A DNA stretch of 64,000 nt from UBA10649 sp963700745 (GCA_963700745.1 CAVOYT010000013.1:434001-498000), one strand, 5' to 3'. Shown: positions 9,227 to 21,612, numbered from the stretch's first letter. Translations and numbers: made by a program. The notes: generated by a model not told the origin, from the letters alone.

Positions 9227-9847
9227 GTGAACCTGCGTCCTGATGGACCGTGGGACGAGTCGGAGGTCGACCCCGCAACCGAGGGTGAGCGCCTGGACCT
9301 CGGGGCACTGCGCGTGGCACCGGCCCCGTCGATCGATGTCCAGGTCCAGGTCGACGAGGCAACCGGCAAGGTCGCTCAGCTGACGTTCGCGCGGGCCGAT
9401 GGCGCCGTGCAGGTCCAGACCTACGCGGCACCGCGCAGCGGTGGCCTGTGGGAGGACGTCCGCGGGCAGATCAAGTCGTCGATCAACCAGTCCGGCGGAC
9501 TGGTCGAGGAGGCCGAGGGGCCGTTCGGCCCCGAGCTCCGGGCGCAGGTCAAGGCGTCAGACGGATCGGCCGCGCTCCAGCCGGCGCGGTTCGTCGGCAT
9601 CGAGGGCCCGCGATGGTTCCTGCGAGCGGTGTTCCTGGGTTCCGCGGCGCGGGCGGGGGAGTCCGCGAACGCCCTCGAGGCGATGGTGCGAACCCTCATC
9701 GTGGTGCGCGGCATCGAGGCGATGCCGGTCGGCGCCCCGATCCCGCTGACGCTGCCGCAGACCGCGACGGCGGAGGACGAGGCCGAGACCACGACCCGGA
9801 TCCCGTCGCCGTTCGAGCGTGGTCCCGAGATCACCGAGACCCGTTAG
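9227..9847 (+). CDS. DUF3710 family protein
   Basis: An approximately 206-residue soluble protein of the actinobacterial DUF3710 family, recognised by the opening GPWDESEVD, the RLDLGALRV segment and the later GPRWFLRAVFLG. No catalytic motif is known. In many actinobacteria the gene sits between dut and an OB-fold protein gene, exactly as here. Start GTG 9227 follows a GAAGGG ribosome binding site; the upstream ATG 9194 is also in frame. Confidence 0.87.
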   Translation: MNLRPDGPWDESEVDPATEGERLDLGALRVAPAPSIDVQVQVDEATGKVAQLTFARADGAVQVQTYAAPRSGGLWEDVRGQIKSSINQSGGLVEEAEGPFGPELRAQVKASDGSAALQPARFVGIEGPRWFLRAVFLGSAARAGESANALEAMVRTLIVVRGIEAMPVGAPIPLTLPQTATAEDEAETTTRIPSPFERGPEITETR

Positions 9848-9850
9848 CCT
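9845..9850 (+). promoter_or_regulatory. -10 hexamer (TAGCCT) of the OB-fold gene
   Basis: TAGCCT ends 6 nt before ATG 9857 and overlaps the end of the DUF3710 gene. Confidence 0.45.
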
Positions 9851-9856
9851 GCTGAT

Positions 9857-10258
9857 ATGACAACCAGATCCACCGATGACCGGGCCGCTCGCAGCGGCGG
9901 CTTCTGGCATCGCCTCACGCGCACCCAGGCGGAGGCGGAGGCCGACGAGCTGAAGGACCAGGTGCACGGCGCTGAGGATGCCGGCCTGACCACCATCGAC
10001 TGCTGCACTCCGGGCGAGACCGTCTCGGTGCGCGGGATGGTGCGCACCGTCACGATGCGCCCGCGCAGCAATGTCCCTGCGCTCGAGATCGAGCTGTACG
10101 ACGGGTCCGGCAGCGTCTCCGTGGTGTGGCTCGGGCGCCGTCGCATCCCGGGCATCGACCCGGGCCGCACCATGATCGTCAAGGGCCGCCTGACCTGCAA
10201 CACCGAGAATCCCACGATCTACAACCCCCGCTACGAACTGAAGCCCACCGCCGGATGA
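9857..10258 (+). CDS. OB-fold nucleic-acid-binding protein
   Basis: A 133-residue protein with one OB-fold domain (about residues 45-130) of the kind that binds single-stranded nucleic acid: GETVSVRGMVRTVTMRP, LEIELYDGSGSVSVVWLGRR and MIVKGRLTCNTENPTIYNP. A charged helix (QAEAEADELKDQ) precedes it. It is found in the actinobacterial dut-DUF3710-OB-DUF3159 cluster; its exact partner is unknown. The stop overlaps the next start as ATGA. Confidence 0.85.
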   Translation: MTTRSTDDRAARSGGFWHRLTRTQAEAEADELKDQVHGAEDAGLTTIDCCTPGETVSVRGMVRTVTMRPRSNVPALEIELYDGSGSVSVVWLGRRRIPGIDPGRTMIVKGRLTCNTENPTIYNPRYELKPTAG

Positions 10259-11022
10259 CCGACCCGACCGGGCCTTCCGACGACTCGGAACCGGCCGCGC
10301 CGGGACCGCTCGAGCCGGAGTCGAGCGAGCCGGAGGAGTTCGAGACCACCGAGGACGTCCGCGCCGAGGCGCTGCTGCTGGAGCGCGCCATGGGCGGCTG
10401 GCGGGGAATGATCGACTCCGGTGCTCCCACGGCGGTCTTCGTCGTCGCCTACATCGTGACGAGCCGCGACCTGAACGCGTCCATCATCGCCGCCATCGTG
10501 GCCGGGGCCCTCATCGTGGTCTGGCGGCTCATCCGTCGCGAGCCGCTGAGCCAGATCGCTGCCGGCTTCGTCGGGTTGGCGATCTCGGCATGGTGGGCCT
10601 CGCGCAATGACAACGCCTCGGACATCTACATCCCGGGCATGCTGACGAACCTGGCCTACGGCACGGCCTTCCTGGTCTCGATCCTCGTCCGTTGGCCCCT
10701 GCTCGGCATCGCCATGGGCTTCCTCACCGGCGAGGGGGTCGCGTGGCGGAAGGATCCGGTCCTGCGCCGCACCTACGCGGCGGCATCGTGGATCTGGGTG
10801 GCCCTGTTCTTCAGCCGTCTGATCGTGCAGACGCCGATGTATCTCGCCGGCTGGGTCGAGTTGCAGGGCGTGTTCAAGATCGCCATGGGGTACCCGCTGT
10901 TCCTCGGTGCCGCCTACTGGACCTACCGGGTGCTGGCGCCGGTGTTCACCGAGAAGCGCGCGGAACGCGAGCGCTTGGCCCGCGAGACAAGCGCGAAGGC
11001 AGAACCGCCGGTCGACGACTAG
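10255..11022 (+). CDS. DUF3159 family membrane protein
   Basis: A 255-residue integral membrane protein of the DUF3159 family. A 45-residue acidic N-terminus (EPEEFETTEDVRAEALLL) is followed by the conserved MGGWRGMIDSGAPTAVFVVA and about six membrane helices, including SAWWASRNDNASDIYIPGML, which carries the family's polar loop. A charged C-terminal tail ends the protein. The transported or bound ligand is unknown. ATG 10255 overlaps the OB-fold stop. Its own stop shares CTAG with the convergent trkA stop. Confidence 0.88.
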   Translation: MTDPTGPSDDSEPAAPGPLEPESSEPEEFETTEDVRAEALLLERAMGGWRGMIDSGAPTAVFVVAYIVTSRDLNASIIAAIVAGALIVVWRLIRREPLSQIAAGFVGLAISAWWASRNDNASDIYIPGMLTNLAYGTAFLVSILVRWPLLGIAMGFLTGEGVAWRKDPVLRRTYAAASWIWVALFFSRLIVQTPMYLAGWVELQGVFKIAMGYPLFLGAAYWTYRVLAPVFTEKRAERERLARETSAKAEPPVDD

Positions 11023-11678
11023 GTGTGACCGAGCAGCCTTTGCAGCTCCGGCTCCTGGTCGGGTGCCGCGACGAACAGCAGCTCGTCACCCATCTCGAGG
11101 GGGTCGTCCGGGGAGGGCGCGAACACGCGAGGCCCGCGGACGATGGCGACGAGAGCGGTGTCGGTGGGCCAGTTCTGGCTGCCCACCCGCTGGCCGACGA
11201 CGGGGGAGTCCGACGACAGTGTGATCTCGACGAGGTTGGCGTCGCCCTGACGGAAGGTGAACAGCCGGACGAGGTCCCCGACGCTGACCGCCTCCTCCAC
11301 GAGGGCGGAGAGCATGCGGGGCGTGGAGACGGCCACGTCGACGCCCCAGGACTCGTCGAACATCCACTCGTTCTTCGGATGGTTCACGCGGGCCACGACG
11401 CGGGGGACCCCGTACTCGGTCTTCGCGAGCAGCGACACGACGAGATTGACCTTGTCGTCGCCGGTGGCAGCCACCACGACCTGGCAGTGCGAGAGCATGG
11501 CCTCGTCCAGAGCCGAGATCTCGCAGGCATCCGCCATGAGCATGTCTGCACCCTCGACGACCCCAGGGCGTGCGAGTTCCGCGTCCTTGTCGATCAGCAG
11601 GACCTGATGTCCGTTCGTGACGAGCTCGCGGGCGATGGCGCGACCGACCTTGCCCGCCCCGGCGATGGCGACGCGCAT
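11019..11678 (-). CDS. TrkA-type potassium channel regulator, second copy
   Basis: A 219-residue cytoplasmic RCK protein: N-terminal Rossmann domain with GAGKVGRAIARELV and the dinucleotide-binding Asp in LLIDKD, then a TrkA-C domain from about residue 135 (LVEITLSSDSPVVGQRVGSQ). Such subunits gate Trk/Ktr K+ transporters in response to nucleotides. No TrkH/TrkG membrane subunit is in the window, but a large APC-type permease is divergently encoded next door. The start ATG overlaps the stop of the upstream paralogue by one base (TGATG). Confidence 0.9.
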   Translation of the reverse strand: MRVAIAGAGKVGRAIARELVTNGHQVLLIDKDAELARPGVVEGADMLMADACEISALDEAMLSHCQVVVAATGDDKVNLVVSLLAKTEYGVPRVVARVNHPKNEWMFDESWGVDVAVSTPRMLSALVEEAVSVGDLVRLFTFRQGDANLVEITLSSDSPVVGQRVGSQNWPTDTALVAIVRGPRVFAPSPDDPLEMGDELLFVAAPDQEPELQRLLGHT

Positions 11679-12340
11679 CAGGCCTCCTCCGCCCCGTGCT
11701 CGAAGATCCGCTCGACCCGTTCGCGGACCTCGTCGAGGAAGAGGGCGTGCACGAGGTCGCCCTCCTGGAGGACGGTCTCCTCGTCGGGGAGGATGGGCTG
11801 CCCGTAGCGGGTGATGAAGGCGATCCGGGCGCCGGACGCCTCCTGGAGGCTGTCGGACCGCTGGCCGAGCCACAGTTCACCGAGATGGACCTCGGCGAGG
11901 ACGACGCCGCCGCTCGGGTCGCGGTACTCGTCCTCAGCGCCCAGCGGCAGGATCCGGCGCATGATCTGGCCGGTCGACCACGACACGGTCGCCACGGTCG
12001 GAATGCCGAGACGCTGGTACACCTCTGCTCGGCGGGGGTCGTAGATCCTGGCCACGACCTCCTCGACGCCGTAGGTCTCGCGGGCCACTCTCGCGGCCAG
12101 GATGTTGCTGTTGTCGCCGCTGCTGACGGCTGCGAAGGCATGGGCGCGCTCGATGCCGGCGGTCTCGAGCGTCTGCCGGTCGAATCCCACGCCCGTGACG
12201 GTCTGGCCGGTGAACTCGGGTCCCAGCTTGCGGAAGGAGTTTGCGTCCTGGTCGACGACGGCGACCGAATGACCCATCTCGTCGAGTCGGTGGGCGAGCA
12301 GGGCTCCCACGCGCCCGCATCCGAGGATCACGATGTGCAC
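11678..12340 (-). CDS. TrkA-type potassium channel regulator, first copy
   Basis: A 220-residue RCK protein paralogous to its downstream neighbour. The Rossmann motif GCGRVGALLAHRLDEMGHSV is followed by the acidic nucleotide ligand in VVDQD and by the TrkA-C domain (SDSLQEASGARIAFITRYGQ). The pair probably assembles together. Start GTG 12340 has TAGCGT 6 nt upstream and no ribosome binding site, so the operon mRNA is likely leaderless. It is divergent from the APC permease gene with 61 bases between the starts. Confidence 0.9.
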   Translation of the reverse strand: MHIVILGCGRVGALLAHRLDEMGHSVAVVDQDANSFRKLGPEFTGQTVTGVGFDRQTLETAGIERAHAFAAVSSGDNSNILAARVARETYGVEEVVARIYDPRRAEVYQRLGIPTVATVSWSTGQIMRRILPLGAEDEYRDPSGGVVLAEVHLGELWLGQRSDSLQEASGARIAFITRYGQPILPDEETVLQEGDLVHALFLDEVRERVERIFEHGAEEA

Positions 12341-12346
12341 GGTCGA

Positions 12347-12352
12347 ACGCTA
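12347..12352 (-). promoter_or_regulatory. -10 hexamer (TAGCGT) of the trkA pair
   Basis: On the minus strand TAGCGT ends 6 nt before GTG 12340. With the hexamer at 12388 it forms a compact divergent promoter region. Confidence 0.5.
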
Positions 12353-12387
12353 CACGCCTCGAGGATCGGGGCACGCTCGGCCGCGGG

Positions 12388-12393
12388 TAGGCT
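12388..12393 (+). promoter_or_regulatory. -10 hexamer (TAGGCT) of the APC permease gene
   Basis: TAGGCT ends 8 nt before GTG 12402, or 14 nt before the second in-frame GTG 12408. Confidence 0.5.
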
Positions 12394-12401
12394 CAGCGAT
12401 C

Positions 12402-14342
12402 GTGCCCGTGTCGGACGTCCTGAAGCGCGTCTTTGTCGGACGCGCGCTGCGCAGCGAGCGTCTCGGCGAGACGATGCTGCCGAAGCGGATCGCCCTCCCC
12501 GTGTTCGCGAGCGACGCGCTTTCCTCCAACGCGTACGCCACCCAGGAGATCCTGCTCGTCCTCTCGCTGGGCGGTTTCGCGCTGTACTCCTATGGACCGT
12601 GGATCGCCCTGGGCGTCGCCATCGTCTACTTCACGGTCATCGCGTCCTACCGACAGAACGTGCATGCCTATCCGAGCGGCGGCGGCGACTACGAGGTGGT
12701 GTCCCACAACCTCGGGGCGAACTGGGGCGTCTTCGTCGCCAGCGCGCTGCTCATCGACTACGTGCTGACGGTCGCGGTCTCGATCTCCGCCGCGGTGGCG
12801 AACCTCGGCTCGATCATCCCCTTCGTCGAGCTCCACAACGTGTGGTTCGCGGTGGGCTTCATCGTGCTCATCACGCTGCTGAACCTGCGGGGCGTGAAGG
12901 AGTCGGGCGCATTCTTCGCCATACCCGTCTACTTCTTCATCTTCTCCATCTTCGCCATGATGGGCTGGGCCGTCATCGAGATGACGGTGTTCGACCAGAC
13001 GCTGGAGGCGGAGAGCGCGAACTGGACGATCGTGGCCGAGAACTCGTTCGCGGGCGCAGCGTTGCTCTTCCTGGTGGCGAGGGCGTTCTCCTCGGGCACG
13101 ACGGCGCTGACCGGCATCGAGGCCGTGGCGAACGGAGTGCCCGCCTTCCGCGAGCCGAAGTCCAAGAACGCCGCCACCACGCTCTTCCTCCTGGGCGTCA
13201 TCTCGATGAGCATGTTCGCCGGCATCACGTGGCTGGCGCTGAAGACCCAGGTCAAGGTCACGCAGTTCGACTACGACCTGATCGGCCTGCCCGAGGGGAC
13301 GCCGCAGAAGACCGTCATCGTGCAGATCGCAGACGCGGTGTTCCACCGTTCGAGCATCCCCGTCCTGGTGATCGCGATCGCGACGGCGACGATCCTCGCC
13401 CTGGCTGCGAACACGGCCTTCAACGGCTTCCCGGTCATGGGCTCGGTCCTCGCCAGGGACGGCTACCTCCCGCGCCAGCTGCACACGCGCGGCGACCGCC
13501 TCGCCTTCAGCAACGGCATCCTGACCCTCTCGGGACTGGCGGCCGTGCTCGTGATCGCCTACCAGGCGGACGTCAGCAGCCTGATCCAGCTGTACATCAT
13601 CGGTGTCTTCGTCTCGTTCACCCTGAGTCAACTGGGCATGGTCCGACACTGGACACGCCACCTGCGGCACGAGACCGATCCCCGCGAGCGTCGTCGCATG
13701 GTCCGGTCCCGGATGATCAATGCCTTCGGTCTTGCCATGACCGGGTCGGTGCTGATCATCGTGCTGGCGACGAAGTTCACCAAGGGCGCCTGGATCGTCG
13801 TCGTGGCCATCCCGGTCATCTACGCGATCATGAAGGCGATCCACGGCCACTACGAACGGGTCGCGCACGAGATCGAGACGGGTGGCTCGGCGGAGATGAC
13901 CCTGCCGGCCCGGGTCCACGTCATCGTGCTGGTCAGCAAGATCCACAAGCCCACGCTCCGCGCGCTCGCCTACGCCCGCGCGACCCGCCCGACGGTGCTC
14001 GAGGCGGTCACGGTCGACGTCGACCACGACGAGACCGTCCGCCTGGAGCAGGAGTGGGAGCGACAGAACATCCCGGTGACGCTGAAGATCCTCGCGTCGC
14101 CCTACCGCGAGATCACCCGCCCGATCCTCGACTACGTGCAGGCGCTGCGCTCCGACAGCCCCAACGACCTCGTGACCGTCTACATCCCCGAGTACGTCGT
14201 GGGCAAGTGGTACGAGCAGCTCCTCCACAACCAGTCGGCGCTGCGCCTGAAGAGCCGCCTGCTCTTCACCCCCGGTGTCATGGTCACCTCCGTCCCGTGG
14301 CAGCTCCAGTCCAGTGAGCTGGTCGCCGACCGGGATGACTGA
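12402..14342 (+). CDS. APC family permease
   Basis: A large amino acid-polyamine-organocation permease of about 646 residues. It has roughly twelve membrane helices, the opening core motif LPVFASDALSSNAYATQEIL, and a soluble C-terminal domain of about 180 residues. The extracellular/periplasmic loop RQNVHAYPSGGGDYEVVSHN is a conserved recognition segment of this subgroup. Substrates may be amino acids or K+; the divergent trkA pair hints at ion transport, but that is inference. Start is GTG 12402 or 12408. Its TGA overlaps the following methyltransferase start by 8 nt. Confidence 0.87.
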   Translation: MPVSDVLKRVFVGRALRSERLGETMLPKRIALPVFASDALSSNAYATQEILLVLSLGGFALYSYGPWIALGVAIVYFTVIASYRQNVHAYPSGGGDYEVVSHNLGANWGVFVASALLIDYVLTVAVSISAAVANLGSIIPFVELHNVWFAVGFIVLITLLNLRGVKESGAFFAIPVYFFIFSIFAMMGWAVIEMTVFDQTLEAESANWTIVAENSFAGAALLFLVARAFSSGTTALTGIEAVANGVPAFREPKSKNAATTLFLLGVISMSMFAGITWLALKTQVKVTQFDYDLIGLPEGTPQKTVIVQIADAVFHRSSIPVLVIAIATATILALAANTAFNGFPVMGSVLARDGYLPRQLHTRGDRLAFSNGILTLSGLAAVLVIAYQADVSSLIQLYIIGVFVSFTLSQLGMVRHWTRHLRHETDPRERRRMVRSRMINAFGLAMTGSVLIIVLATKFTKGAWIVVVAIPVIYAIMKAIHGHYERVAHEIETGGSAEMTLPARVHVIVLVSKIHKPTLRALAYARATRPTVLEAVTVDVDHDETVRLEQEWERQNIPVTLKILASPYREITRPILDYVQALRSDSPNDLVTVYIPEYVVGKWYEQLLHNQSALRLKSRLLFTPGVMVTSVPWQLQSSELVADRDD

Positions 14343-15464
14343 GTCCACGGATCTGCAGGTCGGCGACGAGCGCGTCGTCACCATCGGCCCCGTTGCCCAC
14401 GGCGGTCACTTCATCGCCCACAGCGATGGCCGCACCCTGTTCGTCCGCCACGCCCTCACCGGTGAGCGGGTCCGCGTCCGCGTCACCGCCGTCAACCGCA
14501 AGATGGTCCGGGCCGACGCCATCGAGGTGCTCGACGCGTCACCCGACCGCGTCCCGGCTCCCTGCCCCTGGGCGCATGCCGACGGGTGCGGCGGCTGCGA
14601 CTTCCAGCACGTGTCCCTGCCCGCCCAGCGGCTCCTGAAGCAGGAGGTCCTGACGGACGCGCTGCGCCGCTTCGGTCGCCTCGACGACGCAGGCCCTCGC
14701 CGGTCTCGACCTCACGGTCCACGAGCTGCCCGGGCATCCCGACGGCCTCCACTGGCGCACCCGCATGACCTGGGCTGCTGCTCCCGACGGCACCCTCGGG
14801 CTCCGCCGCCATCACAGCCACGACGTCATCCCCGTCGACCGCTGCCTCATCGCCGCCGAGGGCGTCGATCTCCCGACGCCGACCCCTCCCGGCAAGGTCG
14901 TCCACCAGGTCCGGGACCGCTCCTGGCGGATGGACCGGGACGACTTCTGGCAGGTTCACGACGCCCTGCCCGAGGCCCTCGTCGACACGGTCCTGGAGTT
15001 CGCCCAGCCCGACGCCGGGCCAGACGTGGTGGGACCTGTTCTCCGGGGCGGGGCTCTTCGCGGCCTTCCTCGGCGAGGCCGTGGGCGCGGACGGGGGAGT
15101 GGAGGCGGTGGAGGAGTCGCCGCGGGCCATCAGGGCCGCCCGACGGGCTCTTCACGACCTGCCGCAGGTCCACCTGCACCAATCGGACGTGTCCGCCTGG
15201 ATCGACGCCGAGGACCACGACGCTCCCGACGGGGTCGTCCTCGATCCGCCCCGTGCGGGAGCCGGTCGCGCGCTGCTCCAGACCCTCGCGGAGGCGGAGG
15301 TCCCGACCATCGTCTACGTGGCCTGCGACCCGGTCGCCCTCGGCCGCGACGTCGCGACCCTCGCGGAGGCCGGCTACCGCCTCGCGCACGTTCGCGCCTT
15401 CGACGCCTTCCCCATGACCCACCACCTGGAGACGGTGGCGAGCTTCACCCGCGAGCGAGACTGA
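14335..15464 (+). CDS. TRAM-domain class I SAM-dependent RNA methyltransferase (RumA/TrmA type), two frameshifts
   Basis: A predicted 5-methyluridine RNA methyltransferase. The N-terminal TRAM domain (residues 5-60, with VVTIGPVAHGGHFIAHSDGR) is followed by the Fe-S-like cysteine cluster CPWAHADGCGGCDFQH. The SAM-binding domain contains WDLFSGAGLFAA and DGVVLDPPRAGAG, with the catalytic Cys in YVACDPVALGRD and the family ending FDAFPMTHHLETVA. Frame changes near 14690 and 15025 each fit one extra base. The gene overlaps the APC permease end by 8 nt, so the two are coupled. Whether the target is 23S rRNA or tRNA cannot be decided. Confidence 0.87.
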
Positions 15465-15552
15465 GCGCTGATCGTGACGTTCTTGGGAGCCGGCATCACG
15501 GGAGGTCGGTTACACTTGGAGTGGTAGTTCGTGGGCACGGTGGCCGAAGGGA

Positions 15553-16269
15553 ATGGCAATGCTGAGGCCCCTGCGGCGTGGGCGGGGCGAACGTGGCGTC
15601 TCCGCTGTCGAGTTCGCAATCGTCGTGCCGGTACTGCTGCTGATCCTGATCGGCATCCTCGAGTTCGGCTTCGTGCTCCGCGACTACCTCAGCGTGTCAT
15701 CCTCGGTCCGCGTGGGCGCACGCGTGGCGTCGGCTGCCGGTGCAGGGCCTGCCCTGTGTCCCAACCCGCTTCCAGACGGGGATGACGGCCTGCGCCGGCA
15801 CCGACACGTCCCGCAGTTGGCGCAGTCGGCGGCGGATGCGATCCAGCGATCGGGCTCGGCGATGCCGCAGGACCAGATCGACGAGATCTGGATCTACCGG
15901 TCGAACAACTGCCGGCTTCCCGGCCAACTCGTACTACGTGAACGCGGCCACGCCCAACCTGACCACCGGTGCGACGACCCAGGAGGAGATGCTCACGAAC
16001 GGCTGCATCACCGCGTGCGTGAAGTACCGCTGGAACGACTGCCAGAACCGGTTCCAGTACGTCGGAGGCGTCGTGGGACTCCACGAAGGTGAATGCCTGC
16101 CTGAAGGACGCAAGCGGGAACGGACCGGACTCGGTGGGCGTCTACATGAAGGCGACGCATCCGTTCTTCACGCGGCTCATCCGCTCGGAGCATCACGCTG
16201 CAGGACCGCGCCGTCATGGTGTTCGAGCCGCTGGCGACCGGCGTCTGCACCGTCGGGGCGCACGCATGA
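15553..16269 (+). CDS. TadE-like pilus assembly protein, multiple frameshifts
   Basis: A TadE-family pseudopilin-like protein: short basic N-terminus, then GERGVSAVEFAIVVPVLLLI, the TadE signature with the invariant Glu, and one membrane helix. The secreted domain follows. Continuous meaning requires about six frame changes (near 15748, 15810-15820, 15913, 16064 and 16190). Joined in frame it reads through AQSAADAIQRSGSAMPQDQ, DQIDEIWIYRSNN, NACLKDASGNGPDSVGVYMK and VMVFEPLATGVCTVGAHA. All changes fit extra bases. ATG 15553 follows GAAGGG. No tadA, tadB or tadC gene lies in the window. Confidence 0.75.
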
Positions 16270-16282
16270 CCGGGAGGGTGAC

Positions 16283-18408
16283 ATGACCAGCGCGCGCCGT
16301 CGGAGCGGTTCGGACCGGGGCGCGGTAGCGCGTGATCGTCGCGATCCTGCGTCCCGCCCTGCTGGTTATCACGGCCGTCGCCGTCGACATCGGGCTGTGG
16401 TACGTCGAGGGCGTGAAGGTCCAGAAGGCGGCCGACGCGGCCGCCCTCGGCGGGGTCACCAGCATCTACGAGGGCTACCCGGAGCCCGCGACAAGGCCAT
16501 CTTCGTCGCGGGGATGAACGGCTTCCCGAACTCGGGAACCACGACCGTGTCGTCCCTTCCCGACGGGTCGGTCCACCGAGCTCGGGGTCACCGTGCACCA
16601 GCACGATCAACAACCCGTTCGGGGCGATCTTCGGCAATCACCGAGACGACCGATCTCGCGCTATGCCATCGCCGACTATCACCGGCGCCGCCATCATGGG
16701 CAGCCCCTGCAACGCTCCTGGGCAACCAGCCGCCCGCAGCACCGCGGCAGCCGCCCAACCGTCGGGCACCGTGATCCCCGGCACGGCGGAGGGCGGCTAC
16801 CTGACGTGTCAGAGCCGGCACCGGGGTTCTGGATCAACATCGCCGGGCCGGGCACGAACAAGCAGAACGGCGACCGTTACGCCGCCTACACCGGCTGCAG
16901 CAGCGGCACGTACGGCTGCACGTCGGCATCAACGACGAGTACCGAGTACGCGACCCGACGACCGAGCGGACTGCCGTCGAACGGCTACTACCTGAACGTC
17001 GCGTCCGGCGGACGCGGTCGGCCAGCCGATCACCCTCCAGCTGTACGACCCGGCCTTCGTGTACACGGGCGACAACTGCGAGAGGGCGAGTACCTGCCGG
17101 TTCGGTACGTCGACCACGTCACGGCGGTGGGCGGTTCGACGACACGGTGACCATGACCACCACCACGGATCACGGGTTCCAACGGGTGATTCGGTACCGC
17201 AACATCAGCGGCAGCACCGTACGACGGCACCTTCACGATCACTGCGGTGACGACAACACCTTCACGTACTCAAGAACTGGAGCAGTACGAACACGAGCAC
17301 GTCGGCGCGCGGCCGCGGTCGACCAGGCGGTCCAGCTCTGCGGTCAACCCATACGTGCCGAGCGGCTCCGCGGCGCAGCGATATGCCGAACATCGACACG
17401 TCGCGGACGCCAGACCTACTGCACGGGCGACCAGATCCTCGCGAGCGGCGACCACCTGAACACCTCCTTCGTCCTCCGCGAGCAGACGGACAGCGGCGAA
17501 TCCGCTGCTCGCCGACGTCCGTGCTCGACACGAGCGGGCCAGCAGTGCAGCCGGCAGTACGGCAGCCTGCGGGACCGGCAACCCGAACGACTCGGGGCCC
17601 ACGTGGGCCAAGCTGACCGAGGGCAGGACTCGCGTACAACGCGTCCCTGGCCTCGCTGTTCCACCAGTGGGTGGACTTCTGCACCTTCACCCCGGATCGG
17701 AAGGGTGACTACTACCTGCAGGTCCGCACCAACGTCCCCATGATCGGCGCCACGGTCCGTCGGGCAACACCGCTGGTGCGTGGACGGGCAGACGAGTGGC
17801 GTCAACCGATCACCGATCCGCAGACGTACGACGAGACCGGCAGCGGCCACAACCGCTTCGCGGTGCGGGCGTACATCCCTGGCACCATCCCGTCGGGGGA
17901 CAACGTCGGCAACGCCATCGCCACCCAGGTGTCGGTCTCGGGTGGCAGCGGATGCCCATCTACGTCAACGCCAGCGACTCGACGGCGAACTTCAACCTGG
18001 TTCAGGTGCTCCCCAACTCGGCCGGCAAGAGCTTCGACGTTCGAGGCCTTCGACAACGGCGACGCCGACTGCTCGGGCAGCGGCCATGCACATCCAGGTG
18101 TCCTTGCCGCCCGACGGCGTCACGCAGCGTCGATCGGCACGCCGCTGACGTGGGCACAGTGCACCGGCACGTTGCGACGCACCAGCACCGTCAACCAGCG
18201 GCGTCCGTGGCCAACTGCGAGTTCAAGATCACCGGCAACCAGGGCAACTGCAGTCGATCCGGGTGAGCATCCCGACGAACTACGACTGCGACGAGCATCG
18301 CCGGGCGGCTGCTGGTACCAGGTGGCGCTGAACTACCCGTCGAGCGTGAGCGACACCACGACGTGGGACGCCAAGATCCACGGGGACGTCGTCCGCCTGG
18401 TCGAGTAG
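16283..18408 (+). CDS. TadG-like pilus/secreted protein, heavily frameshifted
   Basis: The start (ATG 16283 after GGGAGGGTGAC) gives SGSDRGAVA, then, after one frame change, VIVAILRPALLVITAVAVDI and KVQKAADAAALGGVT, the N-terminal TadG/TadE-type anchor. Downstream, recognisable fragments jump among all three frames: KAIFVAGMNGFPNSGTTTVS, NIAGPGTNKQNGDRYAAYTG, QILASGDHLNTSFVLREQTD, VDFCTFTPDRKGDYYLQVRT, FAVRAYIPGTIPSGDNVGNA and VNASDSTANFNLVQVLPNSA. The last is YQVALNYPSSVSDTTTWDAK before the stop. I estimate a dozen or more breaks, consistent with single extra bases. Corrected, it would be an approximately 700-residue secreted, single-anchor protein. A real decayed gene is possible but less likely, because meaning survives on both sides of each break. 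Confidence 0.6.
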
Positions 18409-18450
18409 CGCCCGGCGGGCCCGTGGCAACCGGGCAGCTCGCTGATGAGA

Positions 18451-18468
18451 TATCTTGACGTCAAGATA
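18451..18468. promoter_or_regulatory. Perfect 18-bp palindrome upstream of aconitase
   Basis: TATCTTGACGTCAAGATA is identical to its reverse complement and lies 45 nt before the aconitase start, in a non-coding stretch. It looks like a dimeric repressor or activator operator. The regulator is not encoded in the window. Confidence 0.6.
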
Positions 18469-18512
18469 CTTCTGCGCTGACGCCGTACGCCCCAACGCGG
18501 AGGAGACCGCCG

Positions 18513-21176
<2,664 letters not shown>

Positions 21177-21181
21177 CGCCG

Positions 21182-21545
21182 ATGGCGCGACACGTGCCGC
21201 CGGGCTGGCCGCGGGACCTTCCCCCGGCCGGAACGGACGAGTTCGATGCGAAGGTCACCGGCTGGCTGCTCGACCGCGGGCCGGCCGATCTTCGGGCGTC
21301 CGCGTTGCGCCGATGGCCGCTGGCGCTGGCGCGCTACCTCGCCTACGTGACTGCCGCCGAGCTGGACGGCACCCGTCGCGCCTACGCGAAAGCGCGGGTG
21401 GACCTCGGGCTCGGCGCTCGCGCCTGACGAGCTGACGGCCGTGCAGGCGGCGCTCGAGGCCGAGGGCGCGCGGCTCCTGCAGGTCCAGCGCGAGGTCGAT
21501 CTGGTCGAGACGGCGTTGCGGGCGAGCATCCCGGAAACCCTGTAA
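21182..21545 (+). CDS. Small conserved-looking hypothetical protein, one frameshift
   Basis: An approximately 120-residue soluble protein that I do not recognise. ATG 21182 lies 5 nt after the aconitase stop. The first part reads PPGWPRDLPPAGTDEFDAK, then WLLDRGPADLRASALRRWPL. Near 21418 the frame changes by one base and continues LAPDELTAVQAALEAEGARL and VQREVDLVETALRAS, an amphipathic, Glu/Leu-rich and probably helical C-terminus, to a TAA at 21543. The tight spacing suggests co-transcription with acnA. No function is proposed. Confidence 0.55.
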
Positions 21546-21612
21546 CCGCCAGCTCGTTCGACGGCACTCGAGGTCTCAGTCTCGCTCGGGCCCGAGTGTC
21601 AGACCCTCGTTC

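Noticed and set aside
12393..14384. A 663-codon open frame antisense to the APC permease gene
   Set aside because: It is a GC-rich shadow frame with low-complexity charged translation (runs of Asp, Arg, His, Gly), while the plus strand encodes a clear permease.
15740..18408. Pseudogenes or programmed frameshifting in tadE/tadG
   Set aside because: Breaks are too many, lack slippery-sequence or stem-loop context, and conserved meaning resumes immediately each time; sequencing insertions are simpler.
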